NCBI GenBank assembly: GCA_900539505.1
Contig: UQCL01000054.1
Span: 1-13,437 of the forward strand
DNA length: 13,437 nt
Direction of reading: 5' to 3'
DNA from: an uncultured Campylobacter sp.
Lineage (GTDB): Bacteria; Campylobacterota; Campylobacteria; Campylobacterales; Campylobacteraceae
The translations under genes and the position numbers were made by a program. Below the pieces are notes generated by a model. It was not told where the DNA came from. It worked only from the letters and a program-made list of their open reading frames with translations, and ran no database searches. Below are positions 7,288 to 13,437 of this stretch, one piece after another; the first letter of the stretch is position 1, and each line of letters starts with the position of its first letter.

Positions 7288-8352
7288 TTGTTTTATTATC
7301 TCTATCATCTTACGAATATAAATTTTTTCCAATACATCACCGCGCGCGCAGGGCTTGCGTTTTTTATCGCTTTTTGTTTTTCGGTCTGGGCTATGCCGCG
7401 GTTTATCCGCTGGGCGCAAAATAGACACGCCGCGCAGCCCATCTACGAGCTCGCGCCACAAAACCATCAGAAAAAGAGCAAAACCCCCACGATGGGCGGG
7501 CTCGTTTTCGTTACCGCCGCGGTGCTCGCAAGCCTGCTGTGCGCCAAGCTAAACAACGTCTTCGTGCTCTGCGGGCTGCTTTGTTTGGTGGGCTTCGGCT
7601 ACATAGGTTTTAAGGATGATATCTCTAAAATTTTAGGTCGCCAAAACCACGCAGGCCTTAGCGCGCGGGCTAAATTTGCACTGCAAAATTTCTTGGCTTT
7701 TCTGATCGGGGCTACGCTTTATGCTTTTAGCGACCTGGGCGGGGAATTTTTCGTGCCGTTTTTTAAGTACCCTCTGCTAAATTTATGGATCTTCGCGCCG
7801 CTGTTTTGGACGATCGTAATAAGCGCTAGCTCAAACGCGGTAAATTTAACCGACGGCCTGGACGGGCTAGCGACCATCCCGTCGGTATTTTCGCTCTGCA
7901 GCTTGGGCGTGTTCGCCTATCTCTGCGGGCATGCGATCTACTCGCAGTATCTCTTGCTACCGCGCGTCGCGGGCGCGGGCGAGGTCTGCATCATCGTCTC
8001 GGCGCTCATCGGCGCGCTGCTTGGGTTTTTATGGTTTAACTGCTACCCCGCCGAAGTCTTTATGGGCGACAGCGGCAGTCTCAGCGTGGGCGCGTTTTTA
8101 GGATACTGCGCGGTCATCACGAAGAATGAAATTTTACTCATAATGATCGGCTTCGTCTTCGTCATCGAAACGCTCAGCGTGATCTTGCAGGTGGGCAGCT
8201 TTAAAATTTTCAAACGTAGAATTTTCCTGATGGCGCCGATACATCACCATTTCGAGCTTAAAGGCTGGGTCGAGAATAAAATCATCATCCGCTTTTGGAT
8301 CATCGCGCTGATCGCAAATATCATAGCGCTGACGTCGCTGAAACTGAGATAA
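7288..8352 (+). CDS. mraY: Phospho-N-acetylmuramoyl-pentapeptide-transferase
   Basis: Integral membrane enzyme that transfers phospho-MurNAc-pentapeptide from UDP to undecaprenyl phosphate, making lipid I on the cytoplasmic face of the inner membrane. It has 354 residues with about ten hydrophobic helices. Family motifs are present: TPTMGG (66-71), the Asp pair D110-D111, NLTDGLDG (186-193), NCYPAEVFMGDSGSL (251-265) and the histidine motif APIHHHFE (316-323). The start is TTG (7288-7290), chosen because AAAAGG lies six bases before it and the N-terminus then resembles other Campylobacter MraY proteins (short YYL-type lead, then RAGLAFFIAF). It is divergent from gpmI and followed by murD, with a short ORF between. 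Confidence 0.97.
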   Translation: MFYYLYHLTNINFFQYITARAGLAFFIAFCFSVWAMPRFIRWAQNRHAAQPIYELAPQNHQKKSKTPTMGGLVFVTAAVLASLLCAKLNNVFVLCGLLCLVGFGYIGFKDDISKILGRQNHAGLSARAKFALQNFLAFLIGATLYAFSDLGGEFFVPFFKYPLLNLWIFAPLFWTIVISASSNAVNLTDGLDGLATIPSVFSLCSLGVFAYLCGHAIYSQYLLLPRVAGAGEVCIIVSALIGALLGFLWFNCYPAEVFMGDSGSLSVGAFLGYCAVITKNEILLIMIGFVFVIETLSVILQVGSFKIFKRRIFLMAPIHHHFELKGWVENKIIIRFWIIALIANIIALTSLKLR

Positions 8353-8353
8353 A

Positions 8354-8470
8354 ATGCGAGCGCAGGTCGAGCCCGACTTGAAAACGGCGCGTAAAAGATA
8401 CGGCGAGATGGCCGAGCTTAGCGCGGGCGAGATAACTCGAATTTTATGGGGCGAAGGGGGAGAAAAATGA
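8354..8470 (+). CDS. Possible small ORF (38 aa) between mraY and murD
   Basis: An ATG one base after the mraY stop opens a 38-codon frame whose TGA overlaps the murD ATG as ATGA (8467-8470). It therefore fills the whole mraY-murD gap with coupled junctions at both ends. The product would be charged and soluble, starting MRAQVEPDLKTARKRYGEM and ending ILWGEGGEK, with no domain I recognise. Only a weak GAG-type ribosome site precedes it, inside the end of mraY. The frame is not that of mraY, so it is not a readthrough tail. It could be a real small protein, a device coupling murD translation to mraY, or chance in GC-rich DNA with few stops. Confidence 0.35.
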   Translation: MRAQVEPDLKTARKRYGEMAELSAGEITRILWGEGGEK

Positions 8471-9891
8471 AAAAATCGCTATTCGGCTACGGGCTTACGA
8501 CCAAAGCGATCGCCGAGCACTGTCAAAAAGACGGCTGCTGGGAGATTTACGACGATAAATTTGAAATTTCTTCGGGCGCGCCGAAGCTGGACGAGTTCGG
8601 CAACGCGCTTTTAAACCCGAGCGAGTTCGATCCCTCCGCAAGCGAGCTTGAAATCCCAAGCCCCGGCTTCCCGCCGCATCACAAGCTGGTGCGAAAGGCA
8701 CGGAATTTAATCAGCGAATACGATTATTTTGACGATTACAAAGGCCTTAAAATTTGGATCAGCGGCACGAACGGCAAGACGACGACGACGAAGATGACGC
8801 AGCACTTGTTAGAGCGATACGGCTCGCAAATGGGCGGCAACGTGGGCGTTCCACTCGCAAAGCTTGATAAAAGCGCTAAAATTTGGGTGCTGGAGACGAG
8901 CTCATTTACGCTGCACTACACCAAGCACGCGCGCCCCGACATCTACGTGCTGCTTGCGATCACGCCCGATCATCTCAGCTGGCACGGCGATTTCGCGGAG
9001 TATGAGCGCGCCAAACTCTCGCCGTTGCTAGCGATGCGCGAAGGCTCTGTGGCGCTGATCCCGCGCGCCTACGAAAGTTCCGCCGCTGCTCAAAATAGCC
9101 TAGCTCGCGTGATCTGCTACGAGGACGAAGCGGATCTGGCGCAAAAATTCGGCATTGATCTGGACGAGATAAAATTCCGCACGCCGTTTTTGATCGACGC
9201 GCTTTTGGCGCTGTGCGTGGAGAAAATTTTATTCGACAGATGCGACGTCGCGCGACTAAACGACTTCGTGATCGAGGGCAATAAGCTAGAGGAATTTACC
9301 GACGCACGCGGCAGGCTTTGGGTCAATGACACGAAGGCGACCAACATCGATGCGTGCGCGCAGGCGCTAAAGCGTTACGCGGGACGCAAAATACATCTGA
9401 TCCTCGGCGGCGACGATAAAGGCGTGGATCTGCACCCGCTTTTTGCGGAGTTTAAAAAATACGATCTGCAAATTTACGCAATCGGCTCAAATACCGATAA
9501 AATCGTGTGTTTGTGCGACGAATACAGACTTCCTTGCGTGCGCTGCGAAATTTTACAAACAGCGGTGAGCGAAATTTCGAATCGGTATTTGAGCGGAGAA
9601 AATTTTTGCGAAAATGAAATTTCAAAAGGACGCTTAGGCGGCGAGAATTCCGCAGGAAATTTAATGCAGGATAAAATTTCGACTACCGAAAGCGAGAGCT
9701 CCTGTGTGAACGCAAGCAGCGGCAAAACTTTAGGTTCGCAAAATTCTAAAAATTCTGTGGATTTTAAAAATTCCGTAAATTTCGCTAGTGAAATAGCGCT
9801 GCTAAGTCCTGCATGTGCCAGTTTGGATCAATTTAAAAGCTACGCGCAACGCGGCGAGCTATTTAAAAAACAAGTCGCACAACTCGGATAA
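8467..9891 (+). CDS. murD: UDP-N-acetylmuramoyl-L-alanine--D-glutamate ligase with C-terminal-domain insertion
   Basis: Cytoplasmic ATP-dependent ligase that adds D-Glu to UDP-MurNAc-L-Ala. I place the start at ATG 8467 rather than ATG 8446. AGGGGGAGA (8455-8463) lies just upstream, and this gives MKKSLFGYGLTTKAIAE, the normal N-terminus. The protein has 474 residues. P-loop GTNGKTTTTK is at 100-109, ETSSFTL at 143-149, DHLSWHG at 168-174, NDTKATN at 287-293, and the C-terminal LLSPACASLDQF at 445-456. All ligase motifs are intact. The oddity is residues about 369-441, a Ser/Asn/Glu/Lys-rich stretch lacking family similarity. It makes the protein about 70 residues longer than the C. jejuni enzyme as I recall it (about 400) and is built partly from degenerate tandem repeats. 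Flanking motifs suggest a surface loop that does not destroy activity. Confidence 0.95.
   Translation: MKKSLFGYGLTTKAIAEHCQKDGCWEIYDDKFEISSGAPKLDEFGNALLNPSEFDPSASELEIPSPGFPPHHKLVRKARNLISEYDYFDDYKGLKIWISGTNGKTTTTKMTQHLLERYGSQMGGNVGVPLAKLDKSAKIWVLETSSFTLHYTKHARPDIYVLLAITPDHLSWHGDFAEYERAKLSPLLAMREGSVALIPRAYESSAAAQNSLARVICYEDEADLAQKFGIDLDEIKFRTPFLIDALLALCVEKILFDRCDVARLNDFVIEGNKLEEFTDARGRLWVNDTKATNIDACAQALKRYAGRKIHLILGGDDKGVDLHPLFAEFKKYDLQIYAIGSNTDKIVCLCDEYRLPCVRCEILQTAVSEISNRYLSGENFCENEISKGRLGGENSAGNLMQDKISTTESESSCVNASSGKTLGSQNSKNSVDFKNSVNFASEIALLSPACASLDQFKSYAQRGELFKKQVAQLG
9571..9660 (+). repeat. Two degenerate 45-base tandem repeats inside murD
   Basis: Bases 9571-9615 and 9616-9660 encode EISNRYLSGENFCEN and EISKGRLGGENSAGN, 8 of 15 residues identical and in register. 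The DNA copies have diverged at many third positions, so the duplication is not recent. It forms the first part of the MurD insertion. Confidence 0.65.
9748..9783 (+). repeat. Two 18-base tandem repeats inside murD
   Basis: Bases 9748-9765 and 9766-9783 encode KNSVDF and KNSVNF, preceded by QNS, which looks like part of a third unit. This short tandem duplication closes the MurD insertion just before the conserved SEIALLSPA segment. Confidence 0.6.
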
Positions 9892-10442
9892 ACAGACCTA
9901 TCTGGGCTAGTCGGATCGGGCTAGGCTTTTAAAATACAATTTGCAATCGCATTTTAAAATTTTAACGCTTCTGCTGTGCGGATATATCTAAGTAAATCTA
10001 GCTGAAACGCACCTCACGACGTCACACCACTGGCTTTGGCGCAATGTTTATAAAGATGCCGTTACTAAGTTTGATTAAAGTGTGAATTTTTGATGCTAAA
10101 TTTAATCAATCGCTCCCAGCTGTCCGTTATACGCGTAAATTTAAAATGATATAGCGATCCTTTGGCGTAAATTTATCTACTTTGCACAGTTTAAAACCAA
10201 GCGTACAATTTGCAGAATCGGCTAAATAGTAAAATTTTATACCACTTTGCTTTTTAGATCGATAGCCTATTTCGATTATTGCAAATTACTGCGCAAGCAA
10301 TATTTTCGCTACTGAAATTTAGAAAATTTTAACTGAGTAAATTTGACCGTTTTCGAGCATAACGTGCAAAAATATAGCGAGAATCGAGGATTTTAACCGA
10401 GATTTAAGTATTGCATGGATAAAATTACTTTTCTTTTTCAGT
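9892..10442. other. Gene-free region between murD and tRNA-Phe
   Basis: About 550 bases with stops in all frames and no coding region I can support. It holds a GGGCTAG direct repeat (9904-9910 and 9918-9924) and a weak AT-only inverted repeat, TTTTAAAAT/ATTTTAAAA, around 9927-9955. The word GCGTAAATTTA occurs twice, 32 bases apart (10133-10143 and 10165-10175). No strong terminator for murD is evident, and no known structured RNA was recognised. It could be decayed coding sequence or regulatory DNA. Confidence 0.5.
10420..10425 (+). promoter_or_regulatory. Candidate -10 box for tRNA-Phe
   Basis: TAAAAT at 10420-10425 lies 17 bases before the mature tRNA 5' end. It would give a start near 10432 within a pyrimidine-rich stretch (ACTTTTCTTTTTCAGT). 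No convincing -35 is at the right distance. Proposed from position and composition only. Confidence 0.35.
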
Positions 10443-10518
10443 GGTTGGATAGCTCAGTCGGTAGAGCAGCAGACTGAAAATCTGCGTGTCGGCAGTTCGA
10501 TTCTGCCTCTAACCACCA
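10443..10518 (+). tRNA. tRNA-Phe (anticodon GAA)
   Basis: A full cloverleaf of 76 bases can be folded. The acceptor stem is GGTTGGA (10443-10449) with TCTAACC (10508-10514, one G-U pair). The D arm is GCTC/GAGC, the anticodon stem GCAGA/TCTGC with loop CTGAAAA, and the T arm GGCAG/CTGCC with TTCGATT. The anticodon GAA is at 10476-10478, so it reads UUC/UUU for phenylalanine. The CCA end is encoded (10516-10518). It stands alone, on the border between the housekeeping genes and the glycan locus. tRNA genes are common sites of integration, although I see no repeated copy of its 3' end within the window. Confidence 0.97.
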
Positions 10519-10591
10519 CCTCATATGTCTTCAGCAAACCCGCATCTTAGATAAAAAGCAATCTCGAATTAAATATCTTTTAACACAACAA

Positions 10592-10600
10592 TGCTAAAAT
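10592..10600 (+). promoter_or_regulatory. Candidate extended -10 promoter for the sugar transferase
   Basis: TGCTAAAAT at 10592-10600 fits an extended -10 element, about 35 bases before the ATG at 10636. The stretch upstream is AT-rich. AGAGG at 10624-10628 serves as the ribosome site. Read-through from the tRNA-Phe promoter is an alternative. Confidence 0.4.
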
Positions 10601-10635
10601 AATGAAATTTTACGAAAGGCAAAAGAGGTAAAAGC

Positions 10636-11565
10636 ATGCTGATTCTTGGCGAAAAATATAAATTTACCAATATAGAATTAAAAAAGCTTAATAAAAAATT
10701 CGACAAAGTTGACATCGTAAAATACACAGCTCGCCCCTTCGTAGAGGTTCGGCTACAGATCGAAGGTCTACTTAAAAATCACAATTATAAATTTCTGATC
10801 ATAAATACCAAAGAATTTATCGATCCTAAAATGATAAAATTCCTCACGCTTTTGCAGTTTCGTTTCAATCACAAACGGTTCAAAATTCTAACTATCGAAA
10901 AATTTTTAGAAAAATTCTTTCATAAATGCTATATCCCCGACGACGATAGGGATTTGGAATTTTTAAGCAATATTAAGCCGTATAATGACTTCGAGTACGC
11001 TACGAAGCGCGTCATAGACTACATAGGCGGAGCGATCCTGTATGTTATATTTTTTGCGATCAAATTTCACGTAAAAAAGAAAATAGACGAGCAGTCGCCG
11101 GGGAAATTATACTTCATACAAAATCGTGTAGGATTAAATTTGAAAAATTTCAGATGTTATAAATTTCGAACCATGCACGAGCATTGCGTTCATAACCCAT
11201 ACACGCAGAAAAACGACAGCAGGGTGTTTGAGTTCGGCAAATTTATGAGAAAGACCAGGATGGACGAGCTGCCGCAGTGCATCAACGTACTGCGCGGAGA
11301 TATGCACCTGATCGGGCCTCGCGCGGAATGGGATATTTTGGTCAGAAACTACGAAAAAGCGATCCCCTATTACAACGAACGCCATCTGGTCCGCCCCGGC
11401 ATCACCGGCTGGGCGCAGGTCAATTATCCCTATGGAGAAAACATCGAAGATGCCAAACAAAAGCTAATGTATGATCTCTACTACATCAAATATTGGTCGC
11501 TGTGGCTAGAGATCAAGACGATCTTTGTGACGATCGCCGTTATGATCAGAAAAAAGGGTTTATGA
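10636..11565 (+). CDS. Initiating sugar transferase (polyisoprenyl-phosphate phosphoglycosyltransferase)
   Basis: Member of the bacterial sugar transferase family (PglC/WcaJ/WbaP type). These enzymes load the first sugar phosphate from a UDP-sugar onto undecaprenyl phosphate at the inner membrane to start O-antigen, capsule or glycoprotein glycan synthesis. It has 309 residues. The catalytic domain is about 118-309, with a membrane-inserting hydrophobic helix (about 127-144), KFRTM (176-180), the Asp210-Glu211 dyad in DELPQ (210-214), IGPRAE (226-231) and VRPGITGWAQVNYPYGE (252-268). Residues 1-117 are soluble and Lys-rich. They may be the Rossmann-like middle domain seen in WcaJ/WbaP, but the usual N-terminal four-helix membrane bundle is missing. 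AGAGG lies seven bases before the ATG. The first half is more AT-rich than the second. It ends three bases before the convergent glycosyltransferase. The sugar used cannot be told. Confidence 0.9.
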   Translation: MLILGEKYKFTNIELKKLNKKFDKVDIVKYTARPFVEVRLQIEGLLKNHNYKFLIINTKEFIDPKMIKFLTLLQFRFNHKRFKILTIEKFLEKFFHKCYIPDDDRDLEFLSNIKPYNDFEYATKRVIDYIGGAILYVIFFAIKFHVKKKIDEQSPGKLYFIQNRVGLNLKNFRCYKFRTMHEHCVHNPYTQKNDSRVFEFGKFMRKTRMDELPQCINVLRGDMHLIGPRAEWDILVRNYEKAIPYYNERHLVRPGITGWAQVNYPYGENIEDAKQKLMYDLYYIKYWSLWLEIKTIFVTIAVMIRKKGL

Positions 11566-11568
11566 AAT

Positions 11569-12702
11569 TTAATCTCCCAAGACCATCTTTAAAAGCCTAT
11601 CGTTTGCTTTATGAACATCAAATTTTTCCTCCGCGATCCTTCTGCTCTCTAGCCCCATTGTATCGATCGCTTCAGGATTTTGTATAAAATACTCCATCTT
11701 CTGCACCAGGGCTTCATATTCGTACGGCGGTACCAAAAAGCCGTTCAGTCCGTCCGTGACCGTCTCTTTGCAGCCCACGCTATCGGTCGTGATCACCGCC
11801 CTGCCTATCGCCATCGCCTCCTGCGTGCTTCTAGGAACGCCTTCTCTGTAATACGACGGCAGTACGAACACGCTAGAGCCTGCGATCCACTCATCCACAT
11901 TGTCCACGAAGCCCGGATATATCACGATATCGTCGTTTAGATACATATCTAGGTGTCGTTTTTTCAGACCGAAAGGATTTGTCTCGTCAAAAGAGCCCAA
12001 AATATAAAATTTCACCTCTTTGTGCTTTTTCTTTATGATCTTTGCAGCCCGTAGATACTCAAACACCCCCTTCTCCGCCAAAAGTCTAGCTACAAATATA
12101 AAACTCACGGGCTTTGCGGGCGCTTGGAAGTATTTAAATTTAGCCAGATCGACCCCGATGCCGCCTAAAATTTCAACGCTTTTTACGCCGATTTTATATC
12201 TACCAACAAGGTCTTTTTTATCGTCGCTATTTAGCAAGATGAGTTTATCGAGCAGAGGGAGGCTAAACTTATAAAGTAAAATTTGAATAAATTTTATAAA
12301 TTTAGCTTTAGCGGAAGATCCGTTTTTATGCAAAGTAAAGGCCCCACCTAGCCCCTCAAGCATACCGACGATACGCGGTACTCTCGCTAATCTTGCCGCT
12401 ATGGTGCCGAAAATCACGGGCTTGACGAAAAAGCTAAATACAATATCCGGCTTATGTTTTTTAATGAGCTTTATCAAATCATATACCGCAAGAGCATCAC
12501 CAAGCGGATTTAATCCTTTAGAATTTAGCTTGTAATCCAAAGCCGTCGCGCCGAGCTCCTCGATCCTGCCGCGTGAAATATCGTCGTAGTCTCCCGCTAG
12601 GCAATAAATTTTAAAATTTTGCCCAATAAGCTTTATGATAAATTCTTTTCTGAAATTTATCATCATAGAAGCAGCGCCACCAATAATAAAAATTTTTTTC
12701 AA
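11569..12702 (-). CDS. GT4-family glycosyltransferase
   Basis: Retaining GT-B glycosyltransferase, probably adding a sugar to an undecaprenyl-diphosphate-linked glycan at the cytoplasmic face of the inner membrane. It has 377 residues. The N-terminal acceptor domain starts KKIFIIGGAASMMINFR and includes VGMLEGLGGAF (112-122). The C-terminal donor domain has ARLLAEKGV (205-213, Arg206 and Lys211 for the nucleotide diphosphate), YPGFVDNV (262-269) and the EX7E motif EGVPRSTQE (Glu287 and Glu295). It is broadly like PglA and related GT4 enzymes, but donor and acceptor cannot be assigned. The start is TTG (12700-12702), overlapping the upstream polymerase stop as TTGA. A later Met-Met pair (residues 13-14) would remove the first beta strand, so it is unlikely to be the start. 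Translationally coupled to the polymerase gene. Confidence 0.9.
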   Translation of the reverse strand: MKKIFIIGGAASMMINFRKEFIIKLIGQNFKIYCLAGDYDDISRGRIEELGATALDYKLNSKGLNPLGDALAVYDLIKLIKKHKPDIVFSFFVKPVIFGTIAARLARVPRIVGMLEGLGGAFTLHKNGSSAKAKFIKFIQILLYKFSLPLLDKLILLNSDDKKDLVGRYKIGVKSVEILGGIGVDLAKFKYFQAPAKPVSFIFVARLLAEKGVFEYLRAAKIIKKKHKEVKFYILGSFDETNPFGLKKRHLDMYLNDDIVIYPGFVDNVDEWIAGSSVFVLPSYYREGVPRSTQEAMAIGRAVITTDSVGCKETVTDGLNGFLVPPYEYEALVQKMEYFIQNPEAIDTMGLESRRIAEEKFDVHKANDRLLKMVLGD

Positions 12703-13436
12703 AACGAGACTCTGTTATTAAATAATAGATATTTTATTACGGTGATAAAAAAAGCTATTAGGATAAAATACCCCAAGTAGAAGGTCTTTTTCGTGTTTAA
12801 ATTTTTAAATAAAACGTAGGGGATAAAAAATTCAAAAACGCTAAATAGCAGATAAACTCTGCCTAAAATAGGGATGCCGTAAAATAAAATCCGCAGCAGT
12901 GCCGCGAAATACGCGAGATTGTATAAAAATATACTCTTTTTATCCGTCTCTTTTTTGTAAAACAGCACAGACAGCATATTCGTAAAAAGGATAAAATAGA
13001 TGCCTAAATAGCTAAAAATACTTTCGCTATAAGGCTTCATATGATAAGAGACCAGATAGTCCGTGTAGATATTAGCAGGGGCGTGATTGTAGATAAATTC
13101 TGCAATTATCTGAATGATCCCGATCCTATTAAATATAAAAAACAGTATAAACGTAAAGATCATCAAGGCGGCTTTATAGTGCTTTTTAAATAAATCAAAT
13201 ATCAAAAATAAAGGTATTACAATGATAATGGTCGGATGAAAAAGCGCCCCTACGGCGGTAAGCACAAAAGATTTTAAAATTTTACGCTCATAGTATAAAA
13301 TAAAAACTATCGGTATAAGGGTCGTAGCGATAACCGATCTAAGGGCATTGAATGACATGGCGAAAAACGACAATGTAAATAAAATATATGTAATAATTTG
13401 AAGCTTGTCGTCAAAATAATAAAATTTTTTATAAGT
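12699..13436 (-). CDS. EpsG/Wzy-like polysaccharide polymerase, 3' part (5' end outside window)
   Basis: The frame stays open to the right edge, giving 245 visible residues. A TTG at 13371-13373 is internal and the protein surely begins beyond the window. It is very hydrophobic, with about eight membrane helices in the visible part. The segment around SFNALRSVIATTLI (27-40), followed by ALFHPTIIIVIPLFLIF, resembles the EpsG family, where an asparagine-arginine motif precedes a helix and a later FHP-type turn occurs. Family members polymerise repeat units of exopolysaccharide, capsule or O-antigen in the inner membrane. A flippase or an unrelated membrane protein is less likely. Sequence is strongly AT-rich, more so than the glycosyltransferase it overlaps by four bases. 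Neighbouring sugar transferase and glycosyltransferase support a polymerase role. Confidence 0.75.
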   Translation of the reverse strand, partial: TYKKFYYFDDKLQIITYILFTLSFFAMSFNALRSVIATTLIPIVFILYYERKILKSFVLTAVGALFHPTIIIVIPLFLIFDLFKKHYKAALMIFTFILFFIFNRIGIIQIIAEFIYNHAPANIYTDYLVSYHMKPYSESIFSYLGIYFILFTNMLSVLFYKKETDKKSIFLYNLAYFAALLRILFYGIPILGRVYLLFSVFEFFIPYVLFKNLNTKKTFYLGYFILIAFFITVIKYLLFNNRVSF

Positions 13437-13437
13437 T

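Noticed and set aside
7210..7467. Minus-strand frame across the mraY promoter and start
   Set aside because: It overlaps the start of mraY on the opposite strand and reads through its promoter. Its sequence shows no domain.
8446..8466. Upstream ATG at 8446 as the murD start (adds MGRRGRK)
   Set aside because: It would overlay the AGGGGGAGA ribosome site, and the extra residues are not part of the MurD N-terminus. ATG 8467 gives the family start MKKSLFGYG.
9474..9725. Minus-strand frame antisense to the MurD insertion
   Set aside because: The repeats are in register in the murD frame and the conserved MurD motif resumes after them. The antisense frame looks like a shadow.
9897..9930. Possible terminator after murD (CCTA...TAGG then CTTTT)
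   Set aside because: The stem is only four bases with a large unpaired middle, which is too weak to call.
10602..10631. Nine-codon ATG frame just before the sugar transferase (MKFYERQKR)
   Set aside because: It is too short, has no ribosome site, and its end covers the AGAGG site of the real gene. Chance is the simplest explanation.
1..13437. CRISPR arrays, insertion sequences, phage or toxin-antitoxin genes
   Set aside because: No regularly spaced repeats of CRISPR type, and no transposase, integrase or recognisable toxin pair, are visible on either strand.

Overview
The window looks like chromosomal DNA from a Campylobacter or a close epsilonproteobacterial relative. Every recognisable housekeeping protein resembles the Campylobacter form. 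The divergent block murD-mraY / gpmI-fabG, and the nearby acpP-fabF-accA, match the order I recall from C. jejuni. The core genes are richer in GC than C. jejuni, and the DNA is full of AAATTT-type words. This suggests one of the higher-GC, host-associated Campylobacter species (the C. gracilis, showae or rectus kind), but the sequence alone does not settle the species.

Layout. Bases 3-635 hold the 3' end of an AT-rich plus-strand gene I do not recognise. A palindrome-rich gap (636-890) and a terminator follow. From 7089 down to 891 the minus strand carries one tight set of genes: gpmI (glycolysis), fabG, acpP, fabF and accA (fatty acid synthesis), and rho (transcription termination). A strong sigma70-type promoter (TTGCCG-17-TATAAT) sits upstream of gpmI, with a structured leader. 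Divergently, mraY and murD (7288-9891) encode two cytoplasmic or inner-membrane steps of peptidoglycan synthesis. A possible 38-codon ORF fills the gap between them. MurD carries a repeat-built insertion of about 70 residues in its C-terminal domain. A gene-free stretch of about 550 bases leads to tRNA-Phe(GAA) at 10443-10518.

Right of the tRNA the window enters a surface-glycan locus. It has a plus-strand phosphoglycosyltransferase (initiating sugar transferase), meeting head-on, with a 3-base gap, a minus-strand pair: a GT4 glycosyltransferase and the 3' part of an EpsG/Wzy-like membrane polymerase that runs off the window. Composition in this part is patchy, with very AT-rich stretches beside genome-like ones, which suggests acquired or recombining DNA next to a tRNA gene.

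The genes work together as follows. The minus-strand set links carbon flow (3-phosphoglycerate to 2-phosphoglycerate) to malonyl-CoA formation (AccA) and chain elongation (ACP, FabF, FabG). The mraY-murD pair and the glycan locus both draw on undecaprenyl phosphate. No complete novel defence or mobile system is visible. The most unusual features are the MurD insertion, the ORF between mraY and murD, the phased A-tract array before fabG, and the strong over-representation of the 9-mer GCTAAATTT.
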